A DNA stretch of 64,000 nucleotides from Mikania micrantha. Lineage: Eukaryota > Streptophyta > Magnoliopsida > Asterales > Asteraceae. The notes beneath the pieces were generated by a model. The model did not search any database. It was not told the origin of the DNA and saw nothing but the letters and a program-made list of their open reading frames with translations. The DNA is taken from NCBI GenBank assembly GCA_009363875.1, contig CM018687.1:20118764-20182763 (forward strand), written 5' to 3'. Positions 34,245 to 47,601 of the stretch are shown piece after piece (positions within the stretch are counted from its first letter, which is position 1; every line of letters starts with the position of its first letter). Made by a program: the position numbers and the translations under genes.

Positions 34245-35779
34245 GGCAATGTATAAAAAATAACCCTCTTTTTTTGCTACAACTACATAACCCATTTAAA
34301 CCAATCATAAACTTACACATAAACATTATATTAAAATATTAAAAAGGGTATCATAGTCATTTTACCCCTTATAAGTTTCCCCCCCTCTTTTTTAAACATT
34401 AATAACTTTTTTGTAATATATTATTTTTTTAAAAAACTTGCACCATTATATTCGTCTCATTTTTCTCTTTAATTCCGTTATAGTCTCGACTAATTTTTTT
34501 TACTTTTTTTAAATGCCCTATATTTACATCATTGTAACGAGGTTAAATATAACAAATTTATTTGAAATTTTTTTAAAAATGATAAATTACAGTGATGTAA
34601 TTTACATTGACGTAATTTAGCGTGATGTAATTTACATTGACGTAAAATTCGGTTTCAGTTTTTTTCGGTGAATTTGGTTTAAATTACAGTGATGTAATTT
34701 ATATTGACAACAAATTAGTTTAAATTTTTTTCGAACAATGATAAATTACATCACTATAATTATCATTGTAAGAGAAAAAAATCAAAATAATGTGTTCTAT
34801 TACATCACTGTAACGAGGTTAAATATAACAAATTTATTTGAAATTTTTTTAAAAATGATAAATTACAGTGATGTAATTTACATTGACGTAATTTAGCGTG
34901 ATGTAATTTACATTGACGTAAAATTCGGTTTCAGTTTTTTTCGGTGAATTTGGTTTAAATTACAGTGATGTAATTTATATTGACAATAAATTAGTTTAAA
35001 TTTTTTTCGAACAATGATAAATTACATCACTATAATTATCATTGTAAGAGAAAAAAATCAAAATAATGTGTTCTATTACATCACTGTAATTTATCATTGT
35101 AATTATCATTGACGCAAAATTCGGTTTCGGGTTTTTTCGGTGAATTTGGTTTAAATTACAGTGATGTACTTTTACATTGACAACAAATTAGTTTAAATTT
35201 TTTTCGAACAATGATAAATTACATCACTATAATTATCATTGTGAGAGAAAAAAATCAAAATAATGTATTCTATTACATCACTGTAATTTATCATTGTAAT
35301 TATTATTGTTAGAGAAAAAAATAAAATAATGTGTTACGTCACATTTAATTATGTCATTGTAAATTACTTCATTTTGTGTTACATTACTTCATTTTTTGTT
35401 ACATTATTGTAATTTACCATTGTTAGAAAAAATTTTAATTAATTTGCTATTTTTAAGCTCGTTACAATGATGTAAATACATGACATCAAAAAAAAAACTA
35501 GTCGAGACTATAACGAAATTAAAGAGAAAAATGAGACGAGTATAATGGTGCAATTTTTTTTAAAAAATAATATAGTATAAAAAAGTTATGAATGTTTTAA
35601 AAAATTGGGTAAACTTTACTTAAATAACAAATGTCTTAAATACCCTTTACATTAAAAAAAAAGAAAAAAAAGGAATCTGACACGTGTTACCATCCTATAC
35701 ACTTACATTTTTAAACTAACCATTGGATGATGGTTAATGGGTTGTAACAAAAGATGAGGGTTATCAAAAATTCCATCCC
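34245..35779. mobile_element. Inverted-repeat element M6 (~1.53 kb), inverse of M2
   Basis: Its right arm in reverse complement (GGGATGGAATTTTTGATAACC...) matches the left arm of M2 for at least 150 bp. A 276-bp tandem duplication inside it (units starting near 34,535 and 34,811, then a partial third) makes it longer. Bounded by (TA)n. Confidence 0.7.
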
Positions 35780-36574
35780 TATATATATATATATATAATA
35801 TTAAAATTTTTTATTAACACTAATACGTTACACATTTTTGACAATGAATAGTGATATTGATGTATTCGGATCACTATTGTAAAAATCGGCCTAGGCACTA
35901 GGCGGTGACTAGGCAGCCTAGTCGGTAACTAGGCGGCCTAGGCGGTAACAAGGCGGCTTAGGAGGGGCCTAGGCGGCTTAGTCAGATTTTTTATTTTTTT
36001 TTCACTTTTTTGATTTTTTTTTTTGACTTATTTCCGGTAAAAATGGCTCAATTATTATTATTATTTAGACATTTGTCAACCAAAATCTTTAATATGTTTC
36101 TAAAACTTTTTTATGCTTTCATATCATGACAATTTGTAATGTATGAAATTCAATTTTGTTTTGAATTTTTATGTAGTCGAACTTATTGTTTTTTAATTAT
36201 TGAGTTTGAATTGATAAATATATGGATTTGCATTAAATTTTATTTTGAAACGAACCAATTTAAGTCACTCGATTTTAATAGGAGTTGAGCAGCAAGTGCA
36301 ACATTTTGCAAATTTGAACCAAGACGAGCTGCTCAGATTGTAAATGAGCGGAGCACGAGCATAATCTTGCTCGATTCGTCTCGAGAACAACCCTACTTAC
36401 TAATGCACACAGTGTATATGTTGTTGATGCACTTCAAATGGGCCCCTCTACACCATGCATCTGTGGTGAAGTAGGATCCAATTGGCAAAGTTAATATTTT
36501 TTAATGTGTTTATGTGATGTTGCTCTCCTTAGATCATAGGCTCAAACTCGTTGAAGGAGACAAGGGTATAAACA
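35780..36574. repeat. AT-rich DNA with TAGGCGG cluster
   Basis: 35,890-35,985 has about eight CTAGGCGG-like words, similar to the arms of the hAT-like MITE at 11,291. 36,255-36,395 is rich in GAGC/GCTC words in both orientations. No gene seen. Confidence 0.45.
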
Positions 36575-36838
36575 AACAAACATACTTGCCCAGTATATTC
36601 TCATTATTTAGTAGGGTCTGTAAGAAGGATGGAAACAAACCTTACCCCTATCCCAATTGGAATAGAGAGGTTGCTCCGAAGGAGTCCCCGGCTCAAAGTT
36701 ATCATTTGAAGTTGATCATCCCAACATGTTTAACGTTATTTTCACAAAACAAGTAAAATAACGTTAAAATTAGTGCAATTTTACTTTGGTTCATTGAAAG
36801 CCAACACATATATACATTATATGTGTGCACCGCAAATG
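36575..36838 (-). repeat. Dispersed repeat, inverted copy of 21,843-22,098
   Basis: Reverse complement matches the intron 9 repeat over about 250 bp, with CCTATCCCAATTGG and TTAACGTTATTTT words. An open frame across it is not a gene. Confidence 0.6.
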
Positions 36839-38049
36839 TGGCATAAAGGAGAGAAGGGTATGAGGTCTTTTATATCGACTATTCTCACTGGTTTTTCTAT
36901 TATCAATCATATGCTTAAGAACAAAATTTGCAAAATTTGCAAATGGGATGTTAAAAAACTGATCCCAACTAAGATTATCAGTATCGATTGCCTATGTTTA
37001 TATGCAAAACAAACGACAGATCTAGTAGCACAATTAAAATTAGCATGTACTAGAACCTTGGTTCACAACACATGTGAAGAGGTATGATACTAAGTATAGA
37101 ATAGGCCGATATTTTGACCCAAAATGGTCCGAAAGGAAGAATTAAACAATATGAAAATGGCGTAGCTAAACACATCAATCAATTGTAAGTCAGAATCTAA
37201 ATGGATTCTAGTCTTGCAAGTGGAGATTGTTCAAAGATAACTAGGAGTCAAAGCTCAGGTTGAAATTCTTTGAGAGTAGAAGCTCATCCGGGGCTCTATG
37301 GTAAGCTACTACATCTTCATTGGCGACATCTGAGTCATCAATCAAATGTTTTTCTCATTTGTGCAAACTATAGCATGAAGATGAGTTCGTCTACAACAAC
37401 TATAGTGATCTCCTGGTTTCATATTTCTTAGAAGCCAAGTCTTCCACCATATTAGAGTTTTTGCTAAAGACTTTCACCAAAAACAGCATCTACATACCTT
37501 AATATCATCACATGAAGATATCTTTAATAAATTTATTGATATGCATGCTCAAATTACATCAGCAAAGAACATGCTGATGCATAATCAATTGATTAGAATT
37601 ATGTACATAATTTATATATATCAATAGACTAAATCTTGTTCATAAGTTATCATAACACTATGAGATCTATCAGGGCCGGTCAAATGGGTCAAGCAATCAG
37701 AGCAATGGCTTAAGGCCTCTAAAAATATAGGGCCTCCAAATTTTTAGAAAAATATTTATTATGTAGTTGGGTTTTTTTGGCACATGGACTCTTTTTTTAG
37801 TTTGTCGATTTTGAATGGAATAAGAATGTAAGAAAGAGCCAAATAAAAGTACCTTCTTTTCTAATATATAGAAAAGGGTTTGAGAGATGAGAATACAATT
37901 ATAAATCCATAAAAAAATTGTAGAACTTGATTTAGTTGGAAACTTAGAACCTTGTAGTTTATAAATCAATGAAAAACATTTAGTTTATTATTGTCAGTCT
38001 CAAGCCGGATAAAAAGAGGAGGTTTTTTCGGATTTTTATTCTGCTTAGG
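36839..38049. other. Unrecognised stretch
   Basis: No domain recognised on either strand. GGGCCTCCAAA words near 37,710-37,740 suggest another decayed repeat, with no ends found. Confidence 0.4.
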
Positions 38050-39379
38050 GCATCCAAAAAGCACCCCAACCTATGGCGAACCCAACCTATGGCGGAATAC
38101 ATTGAGCTGTGATTTGTAATTGTTCAAAAGCTTATGGTGTTATTTGGAAGTTTCAATACAATCCATTTAAATCAAAACATAATAACCATTCCAACATAAC
38201 ATTCAAATACATTCAATCCAAACAACTACATCATAATTTAAAATACAATAAATTGTTTATTAATAAACTATGCCTAAAATTGTTCTTAAATGATATATCT
38301 TCACCCAAAGATTTAGCCTATTACACATGTAAAAGATGCAAACCACAATCTAACTAGTATGCATCAATGGCATATATGATAATAAGTTGATATGAATGAA
38401 TGAACATCCCAAACATGTCCAACAAGTTTCCATATAAAATGGTAACTCAAATACACAGACAGACACAATGAACTAATGCTTGTATTTTAATAAGTTCTTA
38501 AATGTACCTTTGCCTTTTTAACACAATGACAAAAGCCAATATTTATGTGGTATCTAACCAACCTTAGGCTACTAAGTACTATTTTTGCTTGACTGGAAAC
38601 AACAAATAATCAATACATGTATCACACATAACAAATAATACAAAGACTAACTAGATCTAAAGCTTGCATCATAATTTGAATGATTTCCAAAGTTTGAATA
38701 TGTTTAAATACAAACAAGTGTAACATCCCTAAAAGATTCAAAAGTAAAAATAGGGAGTATGTGAACAAGAATCATGTATAAATTTAGAAACTATTAGCCC
38801 TTGTGCTTTTTACTCTTTAAAAAAGTTTGGTTTTTGACAACATTAGTCCCTCAACTTTATAGACGAGTTTATTAAAATCTCTATAATATGTGTATAAATT
38901 ATATAGTTTATTCAAAATCATATTATTTGTATAGTTGAATAATTTTTAAGTTTTAGAAATGTCTTAATGTAATTTCTATGATTTTGTTGTTGTAAGATTT
39001 TTAAAATTCTCAAATGTTGTAAAAATTTATATAAGTTACTAAATATAATATAAGTTGTATAAATGAAATATCTATGTATTTTATGAAGAATTTTCTAAAG
39101 ATCCTATTATTGCTTTTATATTTATGAAAAATGTTAATAATAAAATTTTTACAAATTATTAAATTCGTATAAATGACCTATTTATACATTTTAGAATTTC
39201 CTTATATTACTTATGTTTCAAAAAATTTTGTTTTCTCACTTTTGTTTAATAATATAACAAGACTCACCAAATTACGAATTTAACTAAAAGTTTGTAATTA
39301 AAATTTCGTATCAGTGAGTTAAATTTCCACGAGAACAAGGAAAAATATATGAAGTTACAAATGTTATAAGAATGTTATA
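38050..39379 (-). repeat. Gypsy LTR (~1.3 kb), minus strand
   Basis: It follows gypsy pol debris and a purine-rich tract (GTAGGAGAGAC, minus strand, near 39,390). The part from about 38,770 to 38,050 matches 2640-3417 in reverse orientation. It begins near 39,379 with TATAACATT, which looks like a mutated TGTAACA. The left end is not sharply defined. Confidence 0.5.
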
Positions 39380-39414
39380 GTCTCTCCTACTTTTAGATAT
39401 TTTATCCCGAAATT

Positions 39415-40260
39415 AAGAAGAGACTATAGTGAATAGGCGAGGATACTTCGCCTTTATTTGGTCTTCGCATTCCCAAGTGAACTTGTGATCATGTTTATAT
39501 TCCCACGAACCTTGACAATTGGTATCTGGATTTGTTTGAGTTGTTTGATGTGATGATCCATGATTTTTATAGGTTCCTGAACAATATGAATCGTAATCAT
39601 CAATGCGAACATCGTCAAGAGTGTAGGCTTTCGTTAGCCAAACACTTCTTCACATAGGACACGTGGAATGTAGATTAACATCGAAAAGTTCTTGTGGGAA
39701 ATCAAGCTTGTACGCCACTTTCCTAATTCTTTAAGAACTTTAAATGAACCCACATAACGAGGAGCGAGTTCACCTTTCCTCTAAATCGAATAACTCCTTT
39801 CAAAGATGAAATTTTAAGGAGTACAATATTACCATCTTGAAATTCCCAAAGCTTACAACGCTTATCAACATAACTCTTTTGCGGATTTCCAGCAGTTACC
39901 GATTGATTTGAAAAGTGCCATGCCGATACTCGTATGATAACTATTGTTTTATGAGAACTCGACTGGCGGTAGATGATATGCCATCCTAAGATCCAATCGA
40001 GTGCCAAATGATTCATGAAAGGATTCCCAGAAGCTAGCAATGAAATGAGCATCACGATAAATATGATGCTAAGAAGTATACCATGTCGGCTTACAATCTC
40101 ATCGACCTAGATAGAAGCTAAATTTTTACAAATTAATACTTCTTTCGTATAGGCAGGAAGTGATTTGATTTAATTAATTGGACAATGATCACACATTTGT
40201 TTCCATGACCATGAAAAGTTTGTATAAGTTAAGTAAATAAGTCCATAGTTGTGTTTCCTT
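39415..40260 (-). pseudogene. Ty3/gypsy integrase remnant
   Basis: Reading shifting minus-strand frames, I see a segment like M-D-L-F-T...V-I-I-V-Q-L-I-K-S-N-H-F-L-P near 40,245-40,145 (integrase core start). There is then a deletion, an AxxRQKSYxDKRCK-like stretch, GNIVLLKISSLKGVIRF and the end of pol near 39,420. These are the standard last blocks of gypsy integrases. Multiple stops and missing DNA; protease, RT and RNase H are absent. It is directly followed by its 3' LTR. Confidence 0.7.
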
Positions 40261-40264
40261 ACTT

Positions 40265-40450
40265 CCTAACCGTAAAGGTGTACCGGTCACAAGATCAATA
40301 AATGCTCGGTGATTATTTTGTTGAATAGGTAAGACACTTTCCATATAAAAGTTCCAATCTAAACAACACAAACAAACAATAACAGTAATGACCAATTACA
40401 CATTTAATCCTCATACAATCTTGAAATTACAATTAAGTCCTTCCAACAAT
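40265..40450 (-). repeat. Fragment of copia 3' LTR
   Basis: On the minus strand TGTTGGAAGGACTTAATTG begins at 40,450, just after a TTAGAGGGGAGTAT polypurine tract. The LTR runs into gypsy debris by about 40,265. No matching 5' LTR in the window. Confidence 0.55.
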
Positions 40451-42540
40451 ACTCCCCTCTAAATCAACCTTAATTTTACCCTGCTCAATACATTCACGGA
40501 TAAAATGATATCTAGTACTTATATGTTTACTCCTACCATTGTAATTTCATGAAGTAATTCATGCAACCAAATTCCTTATCCTTCATTGTAATTTCCTGAA
40601 GTAATTCATGCAACCAAATTCCTTGACAAGCTACTGCAGTTGTAGCCATGAATTCAGCTTCACAAGAAGATAAAGCAACGATTTGTTGCTTTTGAGAACT
40701 CCATGACACTAAACTCCCATTATAATAGAACACATTCCCTGAAGTACTCCTTCCATCATCACTATCAGTCAAATGGTTACTGTCACTATATCAAGGAAGA
40801 CTGCCTCTTCAAATCTTCTGTACATAACTCCAAAATGTATAGTACCTTTAACATATCTAATAAGATGCTTGACTGCCTTCAAATGCAATTCATTCGGCTC
40901 CTGCATGAATCTACTAACATAACCCACAACAAAACTCACATTAGGTCTTGTTTGAGTCAATTATCTAAGAGAACCCACCAATTTCCAATAAAATGTTACA
41001 TCCACATTCTGTCCTCCTTCTTTAAACAATTTCAAACCAGGATCCATTGGAATCTTTGCTTTATTACAATCTTCTAAACCTGCTAGTTTAACTACCTTAG
41101 TAGCATAATCAGACTGCTTTACATAAATTCCTTCACTGCTTTGAAATACCTTTATACCAAGATAATAGCACAATAGCCCTAAGTCTTTCATTTCAAACTT
41201 CAACTTCATACTCTGCTTGAATCTTGAAATTTCATCTTCATTGTTTCCTGTCACCAGTAAATCATCTACATATACACAGACAATCAAAATTGATTCACCA
41301 ACTTCCAAAACATACACAGCCCTTTCATGCTGACACTTAATGAAACCCAACTCCTTTAGGACTCCATCAAGCTTTAAATTTCAAGCTCTAGATGCTTGCC
41401 TTAACCTATAAAGAGCTTTAGACAATCTATATACTTTAGTTTCTTCCCCTTTCCTGTGATAACCTTCAAGTTGTTTGACAAAAACACTTTCTTTAATTCA
41501 CCATGTAGAAAGGTTGTTGTAACATCCATGTGATATACTTTCCATCTGCTCTTGGCTGCTAAAGCTAGGATTAATCTTATAGTTTCAATCCTTGTAACAG
41601 GAGCAAATACCTCCTCAAAGTCTATACCCAACTGTTGCACATACCCTTTAGCTACCAGTGTCGCCTTATACTTCACAATTTGATCTGCTGCATCTTTCTT
41701 AATCAATCATATACACCCACTTTAACCCAATTGGATTACATTTCAATGGCCTCTCAGTTAAAATCCATGTTTTATTTTTCTCTATGGCTTGTGTCTCCTC
41801 ATCCATAGCCTTTTTCCAAACGTCTTCTTTTACAGCCTCCTCATATATACTTGGTTTAGTCTCCTTTACATATCCCAAACACCCGAATACTCTCAAATGA
41901 CCAACATTCAGCTCTTTTCCCTTCAATGCCAGATAAGGTGTGGTATTTACTGTCTTTGTATGCACTCTATTAAGGATATACACTGCATGTCTAACACATT
42001 CTGCCCAAAAAACTTGCGGCATATCTATTGCTTTTAGCACACTCTTGGTCATGTTGAGAATAGATCGATTTCTTCTCTCTGCCATACCATTTTGCTGAGG
42101 TGAGTAGGGAGCTGTCAACTGCCTCATAATTCCTTCCTTCTCACAGAATTGATTAAAATCTTGAAAGGAAAACTCCTTTCCTCTATCAGACCTTACACTT
42201 TTGATCTTAAGGCCATATTCATTTTCAACCTTTACCTTGAACAACTTAAACATATCAAAAGCTTGATCCTTAGTTTTCAGTGAGTAACACCACAAAAATC
42301 TTGTACAATCATCTACAAGTAACATAAAGTATCTGTTACCTGCTCTTGTAGATGGCTCTATTGGTCCACATAAGTCAACTGAAATCAATTGCAAAGGTTG
42401 ACCTGACCTGAAGCTTATCTGCTTAGGAAATGACTTCTTTGGTTGCTTCCCAACTAGGCAAGCCTTACAGATTTGATTTGGATGACTCAGACTAGGAACA
42501 CCTTTCACCATTTGTTTACAACTTTAGCAAGAAAACACAT
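40451..42540 (-). pseudogene. Ty1/copia integrase-RT-RNase H remnant
   Basis: Second copia element, not the one at 12.6 kb. Integrase: C-x2-C finger (CKACLVGKQPKKSF), SVDLCGPI, RSDRGKEF and SPQQNGMAERRNRS. A deletion joins GCLGYVK to TKPSIYEEA, removing the pol linker. RT: GYVQQLGIDFEEVFAPVTR, MDVTTTFLHGEL, CVYVDDLLVTG. RNase H: SSCEAEFMATTAVACQGIWL. There are at least three frameshifts, an internal ~58-bp tandem duplication near 40,541-40,615, and another deletion before the polypurine tract. Gag and protease are missing; the 5' side abuts the LTR at 42,565. Confidence 0.9.
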
Positions 42541-42564
42541 AGGTGTTCCAACTTTTAGAGTAAT

Positions 42565-45147
42565 TGTCACACCCCCAAATTTCAACTAACGGAGTCATAC
42601 CGTTTAGGGCGTGACAAACCAGGATCTCAGTCATTAGACACAGTGAAAGACCTCTATATGCTTTTAAACATAATTCAGTCTTAATTTGTAAAATCAAAGT
42701 TTAACATTTGCTGAAGCGTTTGAAAACCAATACCAGAACATAACAATTGCAAAACCGTAAGTACAATGTTCAATGTTTTAAATCAACAATTAAAGTAAAC
42801 TGAATGCATGAGACTCAACGTCCTAGTCCCTGCTCATCCTTGCTTGCGCCTTAGTGTCCTGAACATGTAAATAAAGTCAACACAAAGGTTGGTGCATACA
42901 CAGGTTGTATATGTAAACACAAATGTTTGAACAACTGTTTGAAATGTAATGTTTGCAGATAACATAATCACACATTGCATAGTCATGATAGCTAGTCATT
43001 GTACTATTTACATAAGTAGTTGACACCGAAGCTGACTGTTGCATACTATTGCACGTTTTGCCTTTCCACTATTGTCTAACAAAAACAATAGTGATGTTGA
43101 ATTGGCTAAACACTTGCGTATATCCCATCTACCAAGTGAGGTTTGTCAAACCCAATAGATCTATCTTCAACTACCACGCTTTGCACTACAGCAAACTAAA
43201 CGGTTTAATATGTAAGGACTTTGAGTGTTATATGCACACTTATAGTAAACATCTAACTCATGCAAGTGATATGTATCCAAAAGCATTTGTTTGCACATGT
43301 TTTCTCCCCCAAAAGTAAAATGTAAAAAGGGGCCGTGTACGTACCTTAAATAGCAACAGAATGATCACGTGTTCGCGAAATCATATAGAATGGCTTCAAC
43401 GAAGAATCTGTGTTTTAATAATAACGTCGTGTTATTTGAATTGTCCAAATAGTGTTTGTTATCACATACGTGTCAACACACGTATATTAGGTCGTGTAAT
43501 ATGTACATACAATGACATGCACGAATTCAAGTTCATTTGTTTAAATCGTATAAACGTATACGATTTAATTTAGATACACGTAACATACGTGATCGTGTTC
43601 TTTTGATAAAAATATAAATTTTATTGTTTCATTAGATTCGGAATTCAATTCTGGTTCCAACGCAACTGAAACGGATTAAATCGGAGTTAAAACGAGCGTT
43701 TTATGACAAAAATACCAAAAATTGGTTTTTAAATCAAAAAGTGGCAAAGGCAAGGGTCAAACCCTTTACCTCTCAGACCAAACAAACATAAACAACAAGC
43801 TGCTCTGCTTCTGCAATTGTAATTCACTTTGATTTTTAATGGTTTTAACAACAATTCGACTAGTTCCCTTTTGTTTATTCATTCAAGCCCAAATACCACC
43901 CAATTGATCCTGATTTCGAATCCAATTGATTCCAAAACCATAGGGGGTTTTGTTTCAGTAACACAACCGAGTCCCACTATGTTTTTAATTCGATTAAATT
44001 ATCAATTTAGAACCCAAAAATATGATAAATTTGATTTCAGACGTATGCATATAAACCCATCACGCAATTGAATCAAATTCGTTTATTTTAAACTGATCTT
44101 TCATAGAGTTTTCATTCAACCAAGGTTTTTGAAACTTTCTGTAACATTTAACTTGATTTTTATGTTCGATTTCCTCAAAAACCCAAAACGTTTTCATCAC
44201 ATGAACCCTAGGAATCAAATTTATAAAATTCATGTTTGTTTGATACAATTAGCATAGGGTTATCATTAATCAGTAGATTTCGAACCCATCTGAGTTGTTT
44301 AATTCGAAAACTAAGTTCATTTTCATCAAAATCCCCAAATCGTTGTAATCTATAAATCCTAGAACTCGAAGTCCGTCAATTTGTTATTGTTTAATCAATT
44401 TAGCATAGGGCTTTTATTGGAAACATCATTTAGAAGCTGTAGCTAAGTTTAATTGTATTTGTGAATTTGTTTGGATCGAAAACCCCAAATCCTCATAGTC
44501 GAAGAACCCTAGAACCCAATCTGTTACGATTCGACTTTGTAAACAGAAATTCAGATAGGGCTTTCACTAATCGGAACATTTAGATTGTGTGCAAGTGAAT
44601 TTTTACCTGTTGTGACTTCGAATTGATGTACTTCGATTAAAACTTGAGTTTCAGCCACTCCTCAATTAAAATCTTCTTCCCAATGCCTCTTGATTCAAAT
44701 TAGTATATGTTTTAGTCCCTAAAGATGCCAATTATAGTGTGCAAGTGTTCAATTGTATGAATCTTGATCGAATTGTGTGAGTTATAGCCACTTAGTGACG
44801 GTTTCACATTTTTGGTTCATTATTTCGTTTAATTCGATCATTAAGAGGTTAATAACTCATAATAACCGTTAATAATCATCAATGAGAGTTAGTTGAGTGA
44901 TTAATTCGAGTTATAACTAATTATTAATATGAAATTTGCATTTCAATTTGATAAACAACTCTAATTTTGACCTTAATAGTCAAAATTGATCATTTTATAT
45001 AATTTTAACATTAAGTCTTATAATTTAAATGTTTTATGAAATTATTTTGTTTAAGTTTAATCCTTCTAATTTGATATGGTGCAATTTCGTATCGTTTCCG
45101 TTAATTTCTGATTAATGGGGTAGATCCAGAAATCCTGGATTGTCACA
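42565..45147 (-). repeat. Gypsy 3' LTR, family A copy 2 (2,583 bp)
   Basis: Ends TGTCACACCCCC at 42,565 and TGTCACA at 45,141-45,147 (minus strand TGTGACA...TGTGACA). On its 45,148 side the minus strand carries CAACAAGGGGATGA, a polypurine tract, preceded by words like GGACGAAAATTCC that usually end plant gypsy pol. So it is the 3' LTR of a minus-strand element whose body is lost. It is a full copy of the LTR at 7669. Confidence 0.7.
42859..43344 (-). other. Predicted intron inside LTR A copy 2
   Basis: Minus strand AAG|GTACGT, CCCCTTTTT 8 nt later, GCACCAACC, branch-like TTGAC and ACATGTTCAG|G. Model length 486 nt, close to the 469 nt of copy 1. Both splice sites survive although the copies have diverged. 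Splicing is inferred. Confidence 0.4.
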
Positions 45148-45335
45148 TCATCCCCTTGTTGAAGGAATTTTCGTCCTGAAAATTGTTAAATGTTAGAAGT
45201 AGTTAGGACACTACTTGTGAATTCATAGTGTACGTGTTCGTGCGATATTTGATCATTATGTGTACTTGTGTGTACTCACACACAAAATCCAATGTTTGCA
45301 ACAAACACCTAAGTGTGGTTGTTCTATGTTTAATG
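45148..45335 (-). other. Short remnant of gypsy internal DNA
   Basis: Polypurine tract and a short stretch of uncertain origin between the LTR and the LINE relic. Junction with the LINE is approximate. Confidence 0.4.
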
Positions 45336-46533
45336 TAAAGCTGATTTGCAACAGATTGAGTATATGAGGCTGCTTGACTTAAAAAAAAAAATCTAGGATT
45401 AGATGGGCGGTTGAGGGTGATGAGAACTCATCCTTTTTTCATGGGATGATCCGTTCAAATAAAGCCTCCAGCAGAATAAATGGTATGTATGTAGATGGTG
45501 TATGGTGCTTTAATCATGTGATTATTAAGAAAAAAGCCTAGGGGCATTTCGAAGAAAAACTCAAGGAGACTGAATTGCAGGCCAAAGGTGAATTATGTTT
45601 GTATTAAACGATTGGAAAATTGGGAGGCCCAAGGTATCTCTGTAACTTTTTCGTTGGAGGAGATTAAAAATGCAATTTGGGATATCGGGGGGGGGGGGGG
45701 GGGAAGGCACCTGGTCCAGATGGCTTCAGTTTTTCATTCATTAGAAAGTACTGGGACTTATTTAAAGAAGATTTCGCAAACATTTTCTCATATTTCTTTG
45801 ATCATGGCTCAATTGACAAATATTGTTCGTCCTCTTTTATTCATTTAATTCCCTAGGTTAAAGACCCACAATCTTTCAACGATTTTAGGCCCATTTCATT
45901 GCTGGGATGCCATCTGAAGGTGGTCTAAAAAATCCTTGCTACTAGAATCAGATTGGTCATTGGATCTGTTATTTCCGAGTGTTAAATGGCTTTTCTAAAT
46001 GGAAGGTACATATTGGACAGTCCTTTAATTATGAATGAGTTACTTTCGTGGTTAAAAAGAAATAAAAAGGTGGCATTATCTCTCAAATTGGACTTCAATA
46101 AAGCTTTTGATTCATTATAGTGGGAGTTTATTGATAATGTCTTGGAACAAATGAATTTTACACCAAAATGGAGGATGTGGGTGAAAGGATCCCTTGACAG
46201 TACCAGAACTTCGATCTTGATTAATGGCTCTCCCACTTGGGAATTTAAGTGTTTTAAAGGGGTCAAACAGAGGGTCCCTATATCACCGTTCCTGTTCATA
46301 ATAGCAATGGAAGCATTAAATTGAGTATTAGTTCACGCGGTTAGGATGGGGTGTTTCATGGGGTATAACTGTCTAATGGAGGTCCATGCCTTTCACATTT
46401 GATGTGTGCGGACGACGTAATGCTAATGGGTGAAAATTCTATTGCAAATGTTAAAAATGTAGTAAGAATGCTTGTATGTTTTTATATTGCTTCAGGGCTC
46501 AAAGTTAACTTGAGTAAGTGTAGTTTGCTGGGG
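45336..46533 (+). pseudogene. LINE relic, part 1 of 3 (linker and RT)
   Basis: Begins in the endonuclease-RT linker (DLKxKSRIRWAVEGDENSSFFHG, given by its key blocks WAVEGDEN and FFHG near 45,390-45,440). A poly(G) run at 45,689-45,705 replaces the APGPDGF start. Then LDFNKAFDS, INGSPTWEFKCFKGVKQ, and CADDVMLMG near 46,408, where Cys replaces the usual Phe or Tyr of the catalytic box. It stops at SKCSLLG, where the large LTR is inserted after TGGGG. Several stops fit decay of Gln and Trp codons. The other LINE in the window is the best guide to its frame. Confidence 0.85.
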
Positions 46534-47601
46534 TGTAACATCAGTGCCGGAATTGTACTGGAACAGTGATCGCAACAGTAGCATGAACAGTATTCAGGTA
46601 CAACTTTTATGTATTCAGTGTATATTCATATTCATATCATATACTGTTATCATTTTATGCTACAAACAGTGAATTCAAAACCATTTCAGAGAAACTAAAC
46701 TTAGTAACCATGGTTCATCAGCCAGATAATTATCTGGCAACACAGAGCCATCATGGTATTATTTGTAAGGATTTATTATGTATAAACGTATGTGAGGCTT
46801 TATAGAACAAAACAACACGAATGTCGTTCTGTGAATGCTAAATCGACGGATTATTCGTATATGTGACGATCTGTACGAATAAACCTAACAGTTTAACGTT
46901 CTGAATGATATCCGATAATTAGAAAACAATATTGGAAAGTACAGCTATCTTCGTGTTCGTACGGGTGACTATTCGAACGAATACGCGCGACTACCGTACA
47001 ATTCGATCTTAAACAGTAAACTTATATTTTGAAAATTTAAAATAAATAAAAGATATTAGTTAATTTATTAGGAATCACAACCTAAAATAAATTTATAAAT
47101 CTTAATTTGTAAATCATGTCGTTTTGTGACAAAAAACACGAGAAACGGCATCTTACGCGAAACCGAACGAGACCGAACTAAATGAGTATTATTACTTCAT
47201 TTAATGAAGCATTTATCATTCCAACCACCACCACCAACCTAAATTTCACACAATTTTCGTCATCCTCACTCTCACTCTAAAACCTCAAAACTTCTCTCTA
47301 AGATTTGGAGCTCGTTTCTCGTCGGATTCAAGAGTTTATAGTGCCAAAACGACCACCTCTTCACGTAGAACACGAAAGTACAAGGGCTCTAGTCTTTCAT
47401 CCACTGATTTAGAGGTAAAATTTGAGTTTCATTTCGGTTTTAGTGTGTGTGTGTCACGATTGCGTTGGTATTGATTTTTAACCGGTTGAGAACCCTAGGA
47501 CATCATTAAATAAGTTGATAACCACGAATGGAAGTGGATAGATTGTGTCTGTAACATATGGAGCTCGTAGGGATGAAGATGGTGACGCCTAAACATCTAC
47601 A

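Noticed and set aside
42565..45147. LTR A copy 2 as part of the neighbouring copia element
   Set aside because: Its ends and the polypurine tract at 45,148 are gypsy-like. The copia polypurine tract and LTR start lie on the other side at 40,450.
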